64,000 nucleotides of DNA from an uncultured Eubacteriales bacterium. GTDB taxonomy: Bacteria; Bacillota; Clostridia; Christensenellales; Pumilibacteraceae. Both the position numbers and the translations under genes were made by a program. The notes under the pieces were generated by a model. The model was given only the letters and a program-made list of their open reading frames with translations, was not told the origin of the DNA and ran no database searches. Below, piece by piece: positions 35,355 through 42,946 of the stretch. How positions within the stretch are numbered: position 1 is the stretch's first letter; each line of letters opens with the position of its first letter. The stretch lies in the NCBI GenBank assembly GCA_900543755.1, contig UQSP01000003.1:1-64000 (forward strand), written 5' to 3'.

Positions 35355-35402
35355 AAAACAACCGTGACAGAGATACGCATTGTATCTTTATCACGGTTTT
35401 TT
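35355..35402 (-). terminator. Terminator of tRNA-Pro (may act both ways)
   Basis: AACCGTGA / TCACGGTT stem enclosing GATAC / GTATC; T-runs on both sides. It begins directly after the tRNA on the minus strand. Confidence 0.75.
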
Positions 35403-35404
35403 CT

Positions 35405-35480
35405 TGGTCGGAGTGACGGGATTTGAACCCACGACCTCATGGTCCCGAACCATGCGCGCTACCATCTGCGCTACACCCCG
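35405..35480 (-). tRNA. tRNA-Pro (CGG)
   Basis: 76-base cloverleaf with encoded CCA. The acceptor CGGGGTG pairs fully with CACTCCG; the anticodon stem CATGG/CCATG holds the loop TTCGGGA, giving anticodon CGG. T-arm GGGTTCAAATCCC. Confidence 0.97.
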
Positions 35481-35508
35481 TTGATTTTCCCTTTTGCGGG
35501 CACATAGA

Positions 35509-35537
35509 AGTATAATAAAACTTGCGGTTTTTGTCAA
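35509..35537 (-). promoter_or_regulatory. Promoter of tRNA-Pro
   Basis: Minus strand TTGACA (35532-35537), 17-base spacer, TATACT (35509-35514). The remaining stretch to 35782 shows no gene. Confidence 0.8.
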
Positions 35538-35782
35538 GGCTTTAATGCGAATTGACGGAAAAATTGCCTTTCCTCTTGCTTTAAGTTTATGTATAAAGCC
35601 GATTGGCGATAAGGAAAAAGGGGACAAACGTTTTTCTTTGCGCAAGCATTGCATCTTTGTTCTTTAAGCAAAAGGACAAAATTAACCAAGCCGCTTGCGC
35701 CCTGCTTTGAAAGCGTAAGGGCGGACACACGGGAACAAGTAAGCTAATGCGGACATTTCGGATTTTATCCTGAAAATGCGGT

Positions 35783-35811
35783 TTGACTGCCGTTTAACAT
35801 TGTGTTATAAT
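35783..35811 (+). promoter_or_regulatory. Promoter of the GNAT gene
   Basis: TTGACT (35783-35788), 17-base spacer, TATAAT (35806-35811). Confidence 0.8.
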
Positions 35812-35841
35812 TTTACTGTAAAAACATCGGAGCCGTATCTT

Positions 35842-36342
35842 ATGAACATTGAATTTGTAAAAGTGCAAAAGGAAGACTTTGCCGCGCTGGAAAAGCTGGC
35901 GGCAAGGCTTTGGCATTCGGCTTTCGATAATCTTATCGGACCCGAACAAGCCGATTATATGCTGGAAAAATTCCAGTCGGCGCCCGCTTTCAGCCGTCAG
36001 ACGGAAGAGGAGGGGTACGAGTATTATTTTATAGTATGCGACGGCGTTACCGCAGGTTACACCGGGATTGCCGCCAAAAAAGGGGAGAGAGGGCTTTTCC
36101 TTTCCAAACTCTATCTCGCGCCCGAGTTTAAGGGTAAGGGGCTTGGCAAAGCCGCGCTTGAGGAAGTGGCAGGCTGCGCAAAAAAACTCAAACTCGGATA
36201 TGTGTATCTTACCGTCAACAAGGGCAACGAACGCGCCATAAAAGTCTATGAAAAATTCGGATTCATAAAAACCGATTCGATTGTCACGGATATAGGAAAC
36301 GGTTACGTAATGGACGATTACGTTTACAGGCTTGACGTATAG
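35842..36342 (+). CDS. GNAT family N-acetyltransferase
   Basis: 166 residues. The acetyl-CoA-binding motif A is LSKLYLAPEFKGKGLGKAAL (the R/Q-x-x-G-x-G/A loop reads FKGKGLGKA), followed by the motif B segment LTVNKGNERAIKVYEKFGF. The frame is open upstream to 35776, but the ATG at 35842 has a CGGAG site and the earlier codons would overlap the promoter. The end, GYVMDDYVYRLDV, matches the common GNAT subgroup in Clostridia. The acyl acceptor is unknown. Confidence 0.9.
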   Translation: MNIEFVKVQKEDFAALEKLAARLWHSAFDNLIGPEQADYMLEKFQSAPAFSRQTEEEGYEYYFIVCDGVTAGYTGIAAKKGERGLFLSKLYLAPEFKGKGLGKAALEEVAGCAKKLKLGYVYLTVNKGNERAIKVYEKFGFIKTDSIVTDIGNGYVMDDYVYRLDV

Positions 36343-36497
36343 GGGACTTTCGCTGTTTTTTACCCCTTATTCCGCTTTGACGATGTTCGACGTTATCAGA
36401 CATTTTTCGACAAAATTACAGTTGACGGGGGATTGTGTTTTACGGTGTAAAATGCTATAATTTATAAGTCAACGGACGTAAAAGGAAGAATCGTGAA

Positions 36498-36686
36498 ATG
36501 AGGGATCAAAGCGGGTTCCTAATAAGAAGCGTTTACCGTATTCTTATGCAGGAGGAAAAGGAAAACAACGTCGACTTCAAGCTTAATTACGAGTACTTCG
36601 ATAAAATTCAGGAACGCGTCTTTAAATCGCGCTGCTGTTTTTATTGCAGATTAAACCACGGGCATCGTCAGAATCAGTCAACATAA
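36498..36686 (+). CDS. Small Cys/His-containing protein, uncertain
   Basis: A 62-codon frame with AAAGGAAG 10 bases before the ATG and a TATAAT box at 36456-36461. The C-terminus holds R-C-C-F-Y-C followed by H-G-H, a spacing that could bind zinc. No family is recognised. It could also be a chance frame, since it ends close to the tRNA-Ser promoter region. Confidence 0.35.
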   Translation: MRDQSGFLIRSVYRILMQEEKENNVDFKLNYEYFDKIQERVFKSRCCFYCRLNHGHRQNQST

Positions 36687-36754
36687 TTTTTCTTGTTTTA
36701 TCGTTTTTTCTTTCGTTTGTTTGTAAAGCCTTGACTCTTTTTCGACGATATCGT

Positions 36755-36784
36755 TTGACAAACCTGAGGTGATTGTGTTATAAA
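36755..36784 (+). promoter_or_regulatory. Promoter of tRNA-Ser
   Basis: TTGACA (36755-36760), 18-base spacer, TATAAA (36779-36784). Confidence 0.75.
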
Positions 36785-36847
36785 TATAAGGCCGTATGGC
36801 GCGACGGGGCTTTTCCCGTCTTGCCACGGCTTATTTCGCTCTTTTTT

Positions 36848-36938
36848 GGAGAGATGGCAGAGCGGTTGAATGCGCACGATTCGAAATCGTGTTACGGCTG
36901 ATACCCGTACGGGGGTTCGAATCCCCCTCTCTCCGCCA
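36848..36938 (+). tRNA. tRNA-Ser (CGA)
   Basis: 91-base class II tRNA with a long variable arm and encoded CCA. The acceptor GGAGAGA pairs with TCTCTCC; the anticodon stem CACGAT/ATCGTG holds TTCGAAA, giving anticodon CGA. Confidence 0.97.
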
Positions 36939-36978
36939 AACAGAGTCGCGATCGAACCCGCGGCTCTGTTATTTTTGT
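36939..36978 (+). terminator. Terminator of tRNA-Ser
   Basis: AACAGAGtCGCG / CGCGGCTCTGTT hairpin followed by ATTTTTG, directly after the CCA end. Confidence 0.85.
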
Positions 36979-37032
36979 ATTAAGGGGGTTGCCGGAATCA
37001 TAATCGATACCGAAGTATATGTTCCTCAATTG

Positions 37033-38057
37033 TCAGACTTCTACTTGACGCAGAAAAGAGATGAACACGGTTTTTGGTGAATTGTCAAACCAAGTGCAAC
37101 ACTTTTTGAGAAAAAGTTCAAATAAATCTTGTGGTTTTTGGAAATTTAATATCTTTTTCGGTCTGGCGTTAATTAACGCCAGATTTTTTTCGAGCGTTTT
37201 CGGAGAAACGCGAGAAAGATTATGTCCCTTAGGGTAGAATTCTCTCAATAATCCGTTTAGGTTCTCGTTCGTTCCTTTTTGCCAAGCACAATATGGATCG
37301 GCAAAGTACATTTGGCAATTCAATGCGCTTTCTATTTCTCGCCGGTTAGCAAACTCCGAACCCCTATCACAAGTAATTGTTTTTACTGCTCCTTTCGGTA
37401 GTTGAGATAATGCAGTAATAACAGCCTTTGCAAGTGTACTGCCTTTCCTGTCAGGTAACTTTATCGCTATGTAAAACCGAGTTTTTCTTTCTGCAAGGGT
37501 GGCAAAACAAGCGCTTGTTTTGCCGCGCCCTGAAACTACCGTATCTGCTTCCCAATGCCCAAATTCCTTACGTTTATATACGCTTTTATCCCTTTTCCGT
37601 ATAGATTTACCAGTGGCAAATCGCCCGCCGTTCCCAAGTCTTTTACGAGTTTTTCCTTTCTTTCTCAACACTTTGAGAATCCCTTTTGCTACGTAGCCTT
37701 CATACAACCAACGGTATATCGTTTTATGACAAGGCATTTTTAATTCGCATGGCGTATTTGCGATTTGCTCAGGCGACCACGTTGCTTGCAGTTTTTCTGT
37801 TATGTATTCAACTAGCTTTTCATTCCCGAACATACCACGATGACAAAAACGACGCCTAAACAAATACTTTTTATGCGCAGTGTGGGGATAGTAGGTGTTG
37901 TATTCGTATCTATTTGTATAGTTTCTTGCAATCTCGCGCGAGATTGAGCTGGGGCTACGCCCTAAAAGTTTTGCAATTTTGCGAAACTTAGTCCTTCCGT
38001 ATAGTGTTTTCGTAGACAAGTTCGTTCTTCTATGGTAAAATGGCGGTAGCAGTTCAT
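37033..38057 (-). pseudogene. IS30-family transposase, frameshifted near its N-terminus
   Basis: DDE transposase. From the TTG at 38019 the frame is open for 328 residues and holds the HTH block IAKLLGRSPSSISREIARN, the HWEADTV motif (first Asp), CDRGSEFA (second Asp) and the NENLNGLLREFYPKG block (Glu), all IS30-like. The true start is the ATG at 38057, which has AAGGAG in front and reads MNCYRHFTIEERTCLRKH, the usual IS30 N-terminus. That frame loses register at about 37983, where one C is missing (TTCGC for TTCCGC) between GLSF and RKIAKLL. The C-terminus (CCTWFDNSP) is encoded by the inverted repeat, and the frame runs 43 bases out of the element before a stop. Probably inactive. Confidence 0.85.
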
Positions 38058-38161
38058 ATATTTCTCCTTGTTGTTTTTTGTCCGGTAAACTTATTATAAC
38101 ATAGATTTATATGAACTGTCATTTTTTTTGTAAGGTGTTGCACTTGATAGTATAATTCACC
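37076..38161 (-). mobile_element. IS30-family insertion sequence, 1,086 bp
   Basis: Bounded by 27-bp imperfect inverted repeats: 37076-37102 (GGTGAATT...CAAGTGCAACAC) and the complement of 38135-38161, with the outer 8 and inner 12 bases identical (22 of 27 in all). The single transposase gene fills the element. No clear 2-3 bp target duplication flanks it. It sits 98 bases after the tRNA-Ser terminator. Confidence 0.88.
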
Positions 38162-38237
38162 ATAAATCGGAAAGAAAAACTCTTACGGACAGATTGTCTT
38201 TGACTGTTGTCAAGGAAAAGGAATAATTTAACTGCTT

Positions 38238-38876
38238 ATGAAATATAAAGGAATAATTTTCGATCTCGACGGAGTGCTGGTGCATACAGATAAATATCAT
38301 TATCTGGCATGGAAGCAGATAGCCGATCGTCTTGGTATATATTTTGATGAGAAAATAAACAACAAGCTGCGCGGAGTTTCGCGCATGGCCAGCCTTGAAA
38401 TCATTCTTGAAGGAAGCACGAAAAAATTTTCTGACGAGCAAAAACAAAAACTTGCCGAAGAAAAAAACTCTGTTTACAGACAGTATCTTGAAGGACTTAC
38501 GCAAAGAGATCTTGGGGAGGGCGTGCTTCAAACTCTTGACAAATTAAAAACAATGGGGCTTAAACTTGCTGTGGGCAGCAGCTCACGCAATGCCGTATTG
38601 ATATTAAAAAAGACCTGTATCTATGGTTTTTTTGACGCTGTATCGGATGGCAATAATATTGTAAAACCCAAGCCTGATCCGGAGGTGTTCATAAAAGCAG
38701 CTGATATGCTCGGTCTTTTGTGCGGACAATGCCTTGTAGTGGAGGATGCCGTTTCCGGAGCGCTTGCCGCAACGGCGGCAAATATGGATTGCGCCGCCAT
38801 AGGCGATGCCGCAAAGCATAAGATAGCAACTTATAATATTGAGAACTTTTATCAACTGGTGGAAATAGTTTCTTAG
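38238..38876 (+). CDS. Beta-phosphoglucomutase-like HAD hydrolase
   Basis: 212 residues. It has the beta-PGM signatures FDLDGVLVHTDKYHYLAWK (D9, D11), the cap segment RGVSRMASLEIIL, VGSSSRN and KPKPDPEVF then VVEDAVSGALAA, and so probably interconverts beta-glucose-1-phosphate and glucose-6-phosphate after maltose- or trehalose-type phosphorolysis. AAGGAAT lies about 17 bases before the ATG. Codon use is visibly more AT-rich than in the neighbouring clusters and the gene lies between an IS30 element and two broken genes, so recent transfer is plausible. Confidence 0.87.
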   Translation: MKYKGIIFDLDGVLVHTDKYHYLAWKQIADRLGIYFDEKINNKLRGVSRMASLEIILEGSTKKFSDEQKQKLAEEKNSVYRQYLEGLTQRDLGEGVLQTLDKLKTMGLKLAVGSSSRNAVLILKKTCIYGFFDAVSDGNNIVKPKPDPEVFIKAADMLGLLCGQCLVVEDAVSGALAATAANMDCAAIGDAAKHKIATYNIENFYQLVEIVS

Positions 38877-39347
38877 GAAATAATACGGAGAGAAAGGAGT
38901 TATGAAGGAGTTTGGACAGGTAGTGTTATCGATGATAATATTCTTTATTCCGTGAATAACCGCCTTAAAGAACGTAAAATTACGAGAAATCCTGAAGGTA
39001 TAAAGTATGCCGAAAAAATCAAAATAAGTGGGGTAATGGACGATTATGTATCGTTCGTACTTGAACATCAGCTTAAAGACAGGGTTGTATGGCATAAAAT
39101 CTGTGAGGTTTTCTCGACTCGTGAAGATATTGACGATGAGGGCTGGCGCGGAGAATATTTCGGAAAACTCATGCGCGGAGCGGTGTATGCGTATCGCTAT
39201 ACCCGGGATGAAGAGCTGTACGATATTTTGACGGCGACCGTTGAAGATTTGTTGCCTCGACAGGACGAATATGGCAGGTTTTCTACATATACCGTTGAAA
39301 AGCCCTATGGTTATTACATTCATCGGGCATCGGAATCCGAAATTTGA
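38877..39347 (+). pseudogene. 5' fragment of a GH127 (beta-L-arabinofuranosidase-type) gene
   Basis: The frame from 38877 through 39306 encodes an N-terminal piece of a DUF1680/GH127 protein: IDDNILYSVNNRLKERKI, GEYFGKLMRGAVYAYRYTRDEELYDILTATVEDLL, and DEYGRFSTYTVEK. Full-length members are about 600-650 residues; here homology stops after VEK, and the next bases belong to a SLOG-family gene in another frame, so the last residues (PYGYYIHRASESEI) are out-of-frame SLOG sequence. No good start codon fits: the ATG behind AAAGGAG at 38901 is in a different frame. Non-functional remnant. Confidence 0.75.
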
Positions 39348-39805
39348 TAACGATTTCCGCTTGCAATTAAAAAACAAAATTCTTACCCTTATCGACGAAA
39401 AAAATGCCGATACCTTTTTATTCGGCAGCAGAAGTGCTTTCGACGCTCTATGCCTTGACATAGTCACTGAAATAAAATTAATTCGTCCACATATAAAACG
39501 AGTTTATGTTCGGGCATCTTATCCGTTTATCGACGAAAGCTATAAAAAGTATCTTTTGGGTTTTTACGATGAAACATATATTCCCGATCAGGTAATATAC
39601 GCCGGCAAAGCCGCTTATGTGGAACGTAACAAATATTTAATTGATAAAGCAGACGTCTGTATTTTTTATTATAACGAAAACTATCAACCGCCGCTTACGC
39701 TGTCAAAGAAGAAAAAAAAACTCTTATCAACAAAAAAGCGGGACAAAAATCGCATACGATTACGCCGTGCAAAAGAAGAAAGCAATTATAAACCTTTTCA
39801 TGTGA
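39307..39805 (+). pseudogene. SLOG-superfamily (DUF1273-type) protein, frameshifted
   Basis: The ATG at 39307 starts VITFIGHRNPKFDND, the nucleotide-binding-like SLOG/DUF1273 opening, followed by FLFGSRSAFDALC, the RVYVRASYPFID block and KAAYVERNKYLIDKADVCIFYYNENY. After a run of nine A (39712-39720) the expected ending KSGTKIAYDYAVQKKKAIINLF appears in the next frame and stops at 39803-39805. One extra A therefore breaks the gene; the original frame instead runs on to 39921 with low-complexity Lys/Arg sequence. The family is common in Clostridia with unknown role; SLOG domains bind nucleotides or related ligands. Confidence 0.8.
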
Positions 39806-39930
39806 AAATAAAATACTCTTCTGATTGCAGCGGGATATTTGCGTGTGTTTATCTTGATAAAAGGAGCAAAACTGTAAAAAGCTTAAAAAGTTTTGACTTT
39901 AACTATGCTCTTTATTTTTAATTAACTCCA

Positions 39931-40098
39931 ATGCCGTGCGTGGTGGTGAAAGACGCGCGTTCAAGGCAAAGCATTTTAAGTCGTTGTATGTTCTATACGC
40001 AAGTGTTGTGTACGCAATGCAAGCGCATGGTTGACTTGCGCATTAAGGGCGATGCTGCGCGATTCGGGGTAAAACGCTGTTCTGTACGCGACAAATAG
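39931..40098 (+). CDS. Short frame with CxxC, doubtful
   Basis: ATG to TAG, 55 codons (starts MPCVVVKDARSRQ and contains CTQCK). No ribosome site and no recognised family; more GC-rich than the flanks. Listed only because it could be a remnant of a broken gene in this damaged region. Confidence 0.15.
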   Translation: MPCVVVKDARSRQSILSRCMFYTQVLCTQCKRMVDLRIKGDAARFGVKRCSVRDK

Positions 40099-40149
40099 TG
40101 ATTTTAGTGCCCAACGACAAAAGCGCGAATGAAAGAAGCGTTTATAAGC

Positions 40150-40205
40150 GTCTTTTCTATAATTTAAATAACAGTACGCTTAAAAGAGGCGTCATTTTTT
40201 ATTTT
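40150..40205 (+). terminator. Possible terminator
   Basis: GCGTCTTTT / AAAAGAGGCGT imperfect hairpin followed by CATTTTTTATTTTT. The rest of 39806-40260 shows nothing firm. Confidence 0.4.
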
Positions 40206-40260
40206 TAAAGCGGATTAAACGCGTCGGGCGGGCGAAATGCGTCAACGGTTTTCTGAAAGT

Positions 40261-40300
40261 TTCGAAAAAAAATAATAATTTACATAAAAAATTTTTCGAA
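40261..40300. promoter_or_regulatory. Inverted repeat upstream of the InlB-repeat lipoprotein gene
   Basis: TTCGAAAAA at 40261 and TTTTTCGAA ending at 40300 form a 9-bp inverted repeat with a 22-base A/T spacer, ending five bases before the -35 box. It could be an operator, possibly for the LacI-type regulator encoded at 43.9 kb. Confidence 0.4.
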
Positions 40301-40305
40301 AAATA

Positions 40306-40334
40306 TTGACAAGGAGGAGAAAGACGTGTATAAT
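40306..40334 (+). promoter_or_regulatory. Promoter of the lipoprotein-phosphoesterase unit
   Basis: TTGACA (40306-40311), 17-base spacer, TATAAT (40329-40334). Confidence 0.85.
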
Positions 40335-40366
40335 CTAATTACATAAACAATCGGAGGAGAATAAAA

Positions 40367-42934
40367 ATGGGGAAAAAATCTAAATTGTTTGCCGTTTTGA
40401 TGACTCTTTTGCTTATAGTTGCGGCGGTGGGATTTGTCGCCTGCGACGGAGGGAAGGTAACCAAGTACACGGTTGCGTTCCAAAGCAACGGAGGCAGTCA
40501 AGTGGCAAGTGTTACGCTTGCGGAGGGAGAGGTATTAAACGAACCTACCGCGCCCACGCGTGACGGATACGAGTTTGACGGCTGGTATAAGGACGCCGCG
40601 CTTACCGAAAGAATGACGTTCCCTTTCACCATGGGCAAGGAGAGTTTCAATCTTTACGCCAAATGGAAAAAGGGTGATTACACAATTACTTTCGACAGCA
40701 ACGGCGGCACGGAAATTTCCGCAATTTCGTCGCCTGCTTTCGATAAGGTAGAGGAGCCTGACGCTCCCACGAAAGCCGACCGCGTGTTTGCGGGCTGGTT
40801 CACGGACGAGGAATGCACCGTTCCTTTTGATTTCGTCATGCCTAACCGTGACCTTACGGTATATGCGCGCTGGCTTAAGCTGGAAGAAAAGACTGCTTTC
40901 GAGTTTAATTCCGGCTGGATAAGCGGCGATCGTACGGCATACACTCTCACCGAAGAGGACGGAGTGACCACGATAACCGCGCTTGCCGATAAAGGCACAT
41001 ATTCTTACGTGGGAATAAAGATTCCTTACAACGTTAAAAATTACGGCGCGTTTGTGTTTACGTTTACGGGCACCGCGGACGAAGAGGTGCTTATCAAGTG
41101 CCAGAACGGCGGAGTAACCACCGTTGAGACCCGCGTCGCCATGAACGGAAAGGAAAATCAGACATACGTCTGGACGGTTAAACCCGAAAACCTGACCGAC
41201 GGCCGGGCGGCAATGGACTTTTACCTGTTCCTGCGTCCGGGCCTTGAGGGCGAAGGCGCAACCATTGCAATAAAAAGCCTTAAGCTTTACCGCGTGCTGG
41301 GCGAAGACGACCCCTATCAGTCCGCTTTGTTCTTTGAGACCAACGGCGGCACGGCGGTAAGCCCCATATTTGCCGAAACGGGAGCCACTATTACCGCGCC
41401 CGCAGATGAGCCCGTTAAAGCCGGTTACGATTTCGAAGCGTGGTATGCAGGTGCAGACCTTACTACGCCTTACGTTTTCGGCACCATGCCCGAAGGCAAG
41501 ACTTTCGTTTACGCGAAGTATGCGCCCAAAAACGAAGTAACTCTTACTTTTGAAACCAACGGCGGCACGGCGGTAGAGCCTCTTACGTTGCCTGCAACGG
41601 CGCCCATCGACGCACAGTACATACCTACTACAACTAAAGACGGCGTCATTTTCGATGCGTGGTACTTCGAACCCACGTTCGAAACCAAGTTTGACTTCAA
41701 GTTCATGCCCGCTGAAAGCAAGACGCTTTATGCGCGTTGGGGCGTGCTGGAGGAAACTTCCAAAATCGAACTTTCCACCGAGATTGCTTCCGCAACCGGT
41801 TACACCATGACCGACAACGGCGACGGAACCACTACCGTTTCCATAGCTGCGGGCAAGTCCACTTATCAGATGTTTACTTCTTATCTCGAGCTTAACGCGA
41901 AAGACTACACGTATTTCAGAATCACGTTTACGGGTACCGAAGGCAAGAAGATACTGTTCAAAACCCAGAACGGCGGAGTAAAAGCTACCGAAGTTAAAGT
42001 CGACATGACGGGTGAGGAGCAGACTTACTTGTGGAAAGTGGCTCCCGAAAGCCTTCCCGACGGAACGGCAGGCGCGATGAACTTCTATATGTGCCTTGAC
42101 CCCGGTACCAAACACGACGTGGCACCCGACCCCGCAATCAGCGTTACCGTTACTTCCATAGAGCTTTTGCGTCTTAAGACTGAAGGCGCAAATGACAGCT
42201 ACGCCGTGCATTTCATGGCTGACGGCGGCCTTGTGGACGACAAAGCGGTTCCCACTGCTTTCTATGAAGCGGGCGAAACGCTTGCGCTTCCTGTTCCCGA
42301 AAAAGTAGGACATACGTTTGACGGCTGGTATACCGATCCCGAGCTTACCGAAGCTTTCGCGGAAACGACCATGCCCGAAAGAAACATTATCCTTTACGCT
42401 AAATATACCGCTACCGCAGAGCCTTTTGCATTAAGCAAGGAAAACTGGACGGTCGTTGACCCCGAGTCGACTTCTTACGCGGTAACCGCGGTGGAAGAGG
42501 GCGCTAAGGTTAATTTTGACCACACCAACAACGGCGGCTGGGATAATTACAATTCCGGCGCATGCTACAACGTCACCGACCATCCCATTGAAAACACTAA
42601 ACTCACCCTTTCTATTGACCTTGTGAAAGCCAACTATGCGTCCAAGGAAACAAGACCCGGCATCGTTATCGAGGTTTACCTTTATAAAGCCGAGGATAAT
42701 TATACTTTCAACGGCAATCAGTTCAAGACTACTGCGTTCCCCACGGAGGGCGGCTCGGTAGATATCGAAATCGACCTTGTCAATCCCAAGGGAGCAAACG
42801 CAGCCCAGAAGCAGTACCTCAGCGAAATGCTCGAGGACGGAAACTTCGGCATAATGGTCATCATCATGTGCGGTTTCGATAAAGCGGATTACGGCAACGG
42901 TAATTTCATCATTACCGAAGCGGTGTTCAGTTAA
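40367..42934 (+). CDS. Surface lipoprotein with five InlB B-type repeats and two paired beta modules
   Basis: 855 residues. The signal peptide ends in a lipobox (FVAC, Cys26). Five Listeria-Bacteroides/InlB-type repeats are present at roughly 33-97, 100-168, 325-388, 392-457 and 608-680, each with the S/T-NGG start, the GY-F-GW or equivalent core and an ending YAKW/YARW. Between repeats 2-3 and 4-5 are two similar ~145-residue beta-rich modules, each with a KCQNGGV or KTQNGGV core and ending before an ELLRL/KLYRV strand; these resemble carbohydrate-binding sandwiches. A third ~170-residue beta domain ends the protein. GGAGG lies before the ATG. Probably anchored outside the membrane and binding sugars or surfaces; no catalytic residues seen. 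Confidence 0.85.
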   Translation: MGKKSKLFAVLMTLLLIVAAVGFVACDGGKVTKYTVAFQSNGGSQVASVTLAEGEVLNEPTAPTRDGYEFDGWYKDAALTERMTFPFTMGKESFNLYAKWKKGDYTITFDSNGGTEISAISSPAFDKVEEPDAPTKADRVFAGWFTDEECTVPFDFVMPNRDLTVYARWLKLEEKTAFEFNSGWISGDRTAYTLTEEDGVTTITALADKGTYSYVGIKIPYNVKNYGAFVFTFTGTADEEVLIKCQNGGVTTVETRVAMNGKENQTYVWTVKPENLTDGRAAMDFYLFLRPGLEGEGATIAIKSLKLYRVLGEDDPYQSALFFETNGGTAVSPIFAETGATITAPADEPVKAGYDFEAWYAGADLTTPYVFGTMPEGKTFVYAKYAPKNEVTLTFETNGGTAVEPLTLPATAPIDAQYIPTTTKDGVIFDAWYFEPTFETKFDFKFMPAESKTLYARWGVLEETSKIELSTEIASATGYTMTDNGDGTTTVSIAAGKSTYQMFTSYLELNAKDYTYFRITFTGTEGKKILFKTQNGGVKATEVKVDMTGEEQTYLWKVAPESLPDGTAGAMNFYMCLDPGTKHDVAPDPAISVTVTSIELLRLKTEGANDSYAVHFMADGGLVDDKAVPTAFYEAGETLALPVPEKVGHTFDGWYTDPELTEAFAETTMPERNIILYAKYTATAEPFALSKENWTVVDPESTSYAVTAVEEGAKVNFDHTNNGGWDNYNSGACYNVTDHPIENTKLTLSIDLVKANYASKETRPGIVIEVYLYKAEDNYTFNGNQFKTTAFPTEGGSVDIEIDLVNPKGANAAQKQYLSEMLEDGNFGIMVIIMCGFDKADYGNGNFIITEAVFS

Positions 42935-42946
42935 GGAGGAGTCAAT

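Noticed and set aside
39721..39921. Lys/Arg-rich C-terminus of the SLOG protein as a genuine nucleic-acid-binding extension
   Set aside because: The conserved family ending is found intact one frame over, so the basic stretch is out-of-frame translation.
37000..40000. Integrated element with an attachment-site repeat of the tRNA-Ser 3' end
   Set aside because: I found no second copy of the tRNA 3' end to the right and no integrase gene, so an integrated phage or ICE cannot be claimed.
40535..42313. A 592-codon open frame on the minus strand
   Set aside because: It lies wholly inside the InlB-repeat lipoprotein gene, is very rich in Arg and His from reverse reading of acidic codons, and has no family resemblance or ribosome site.
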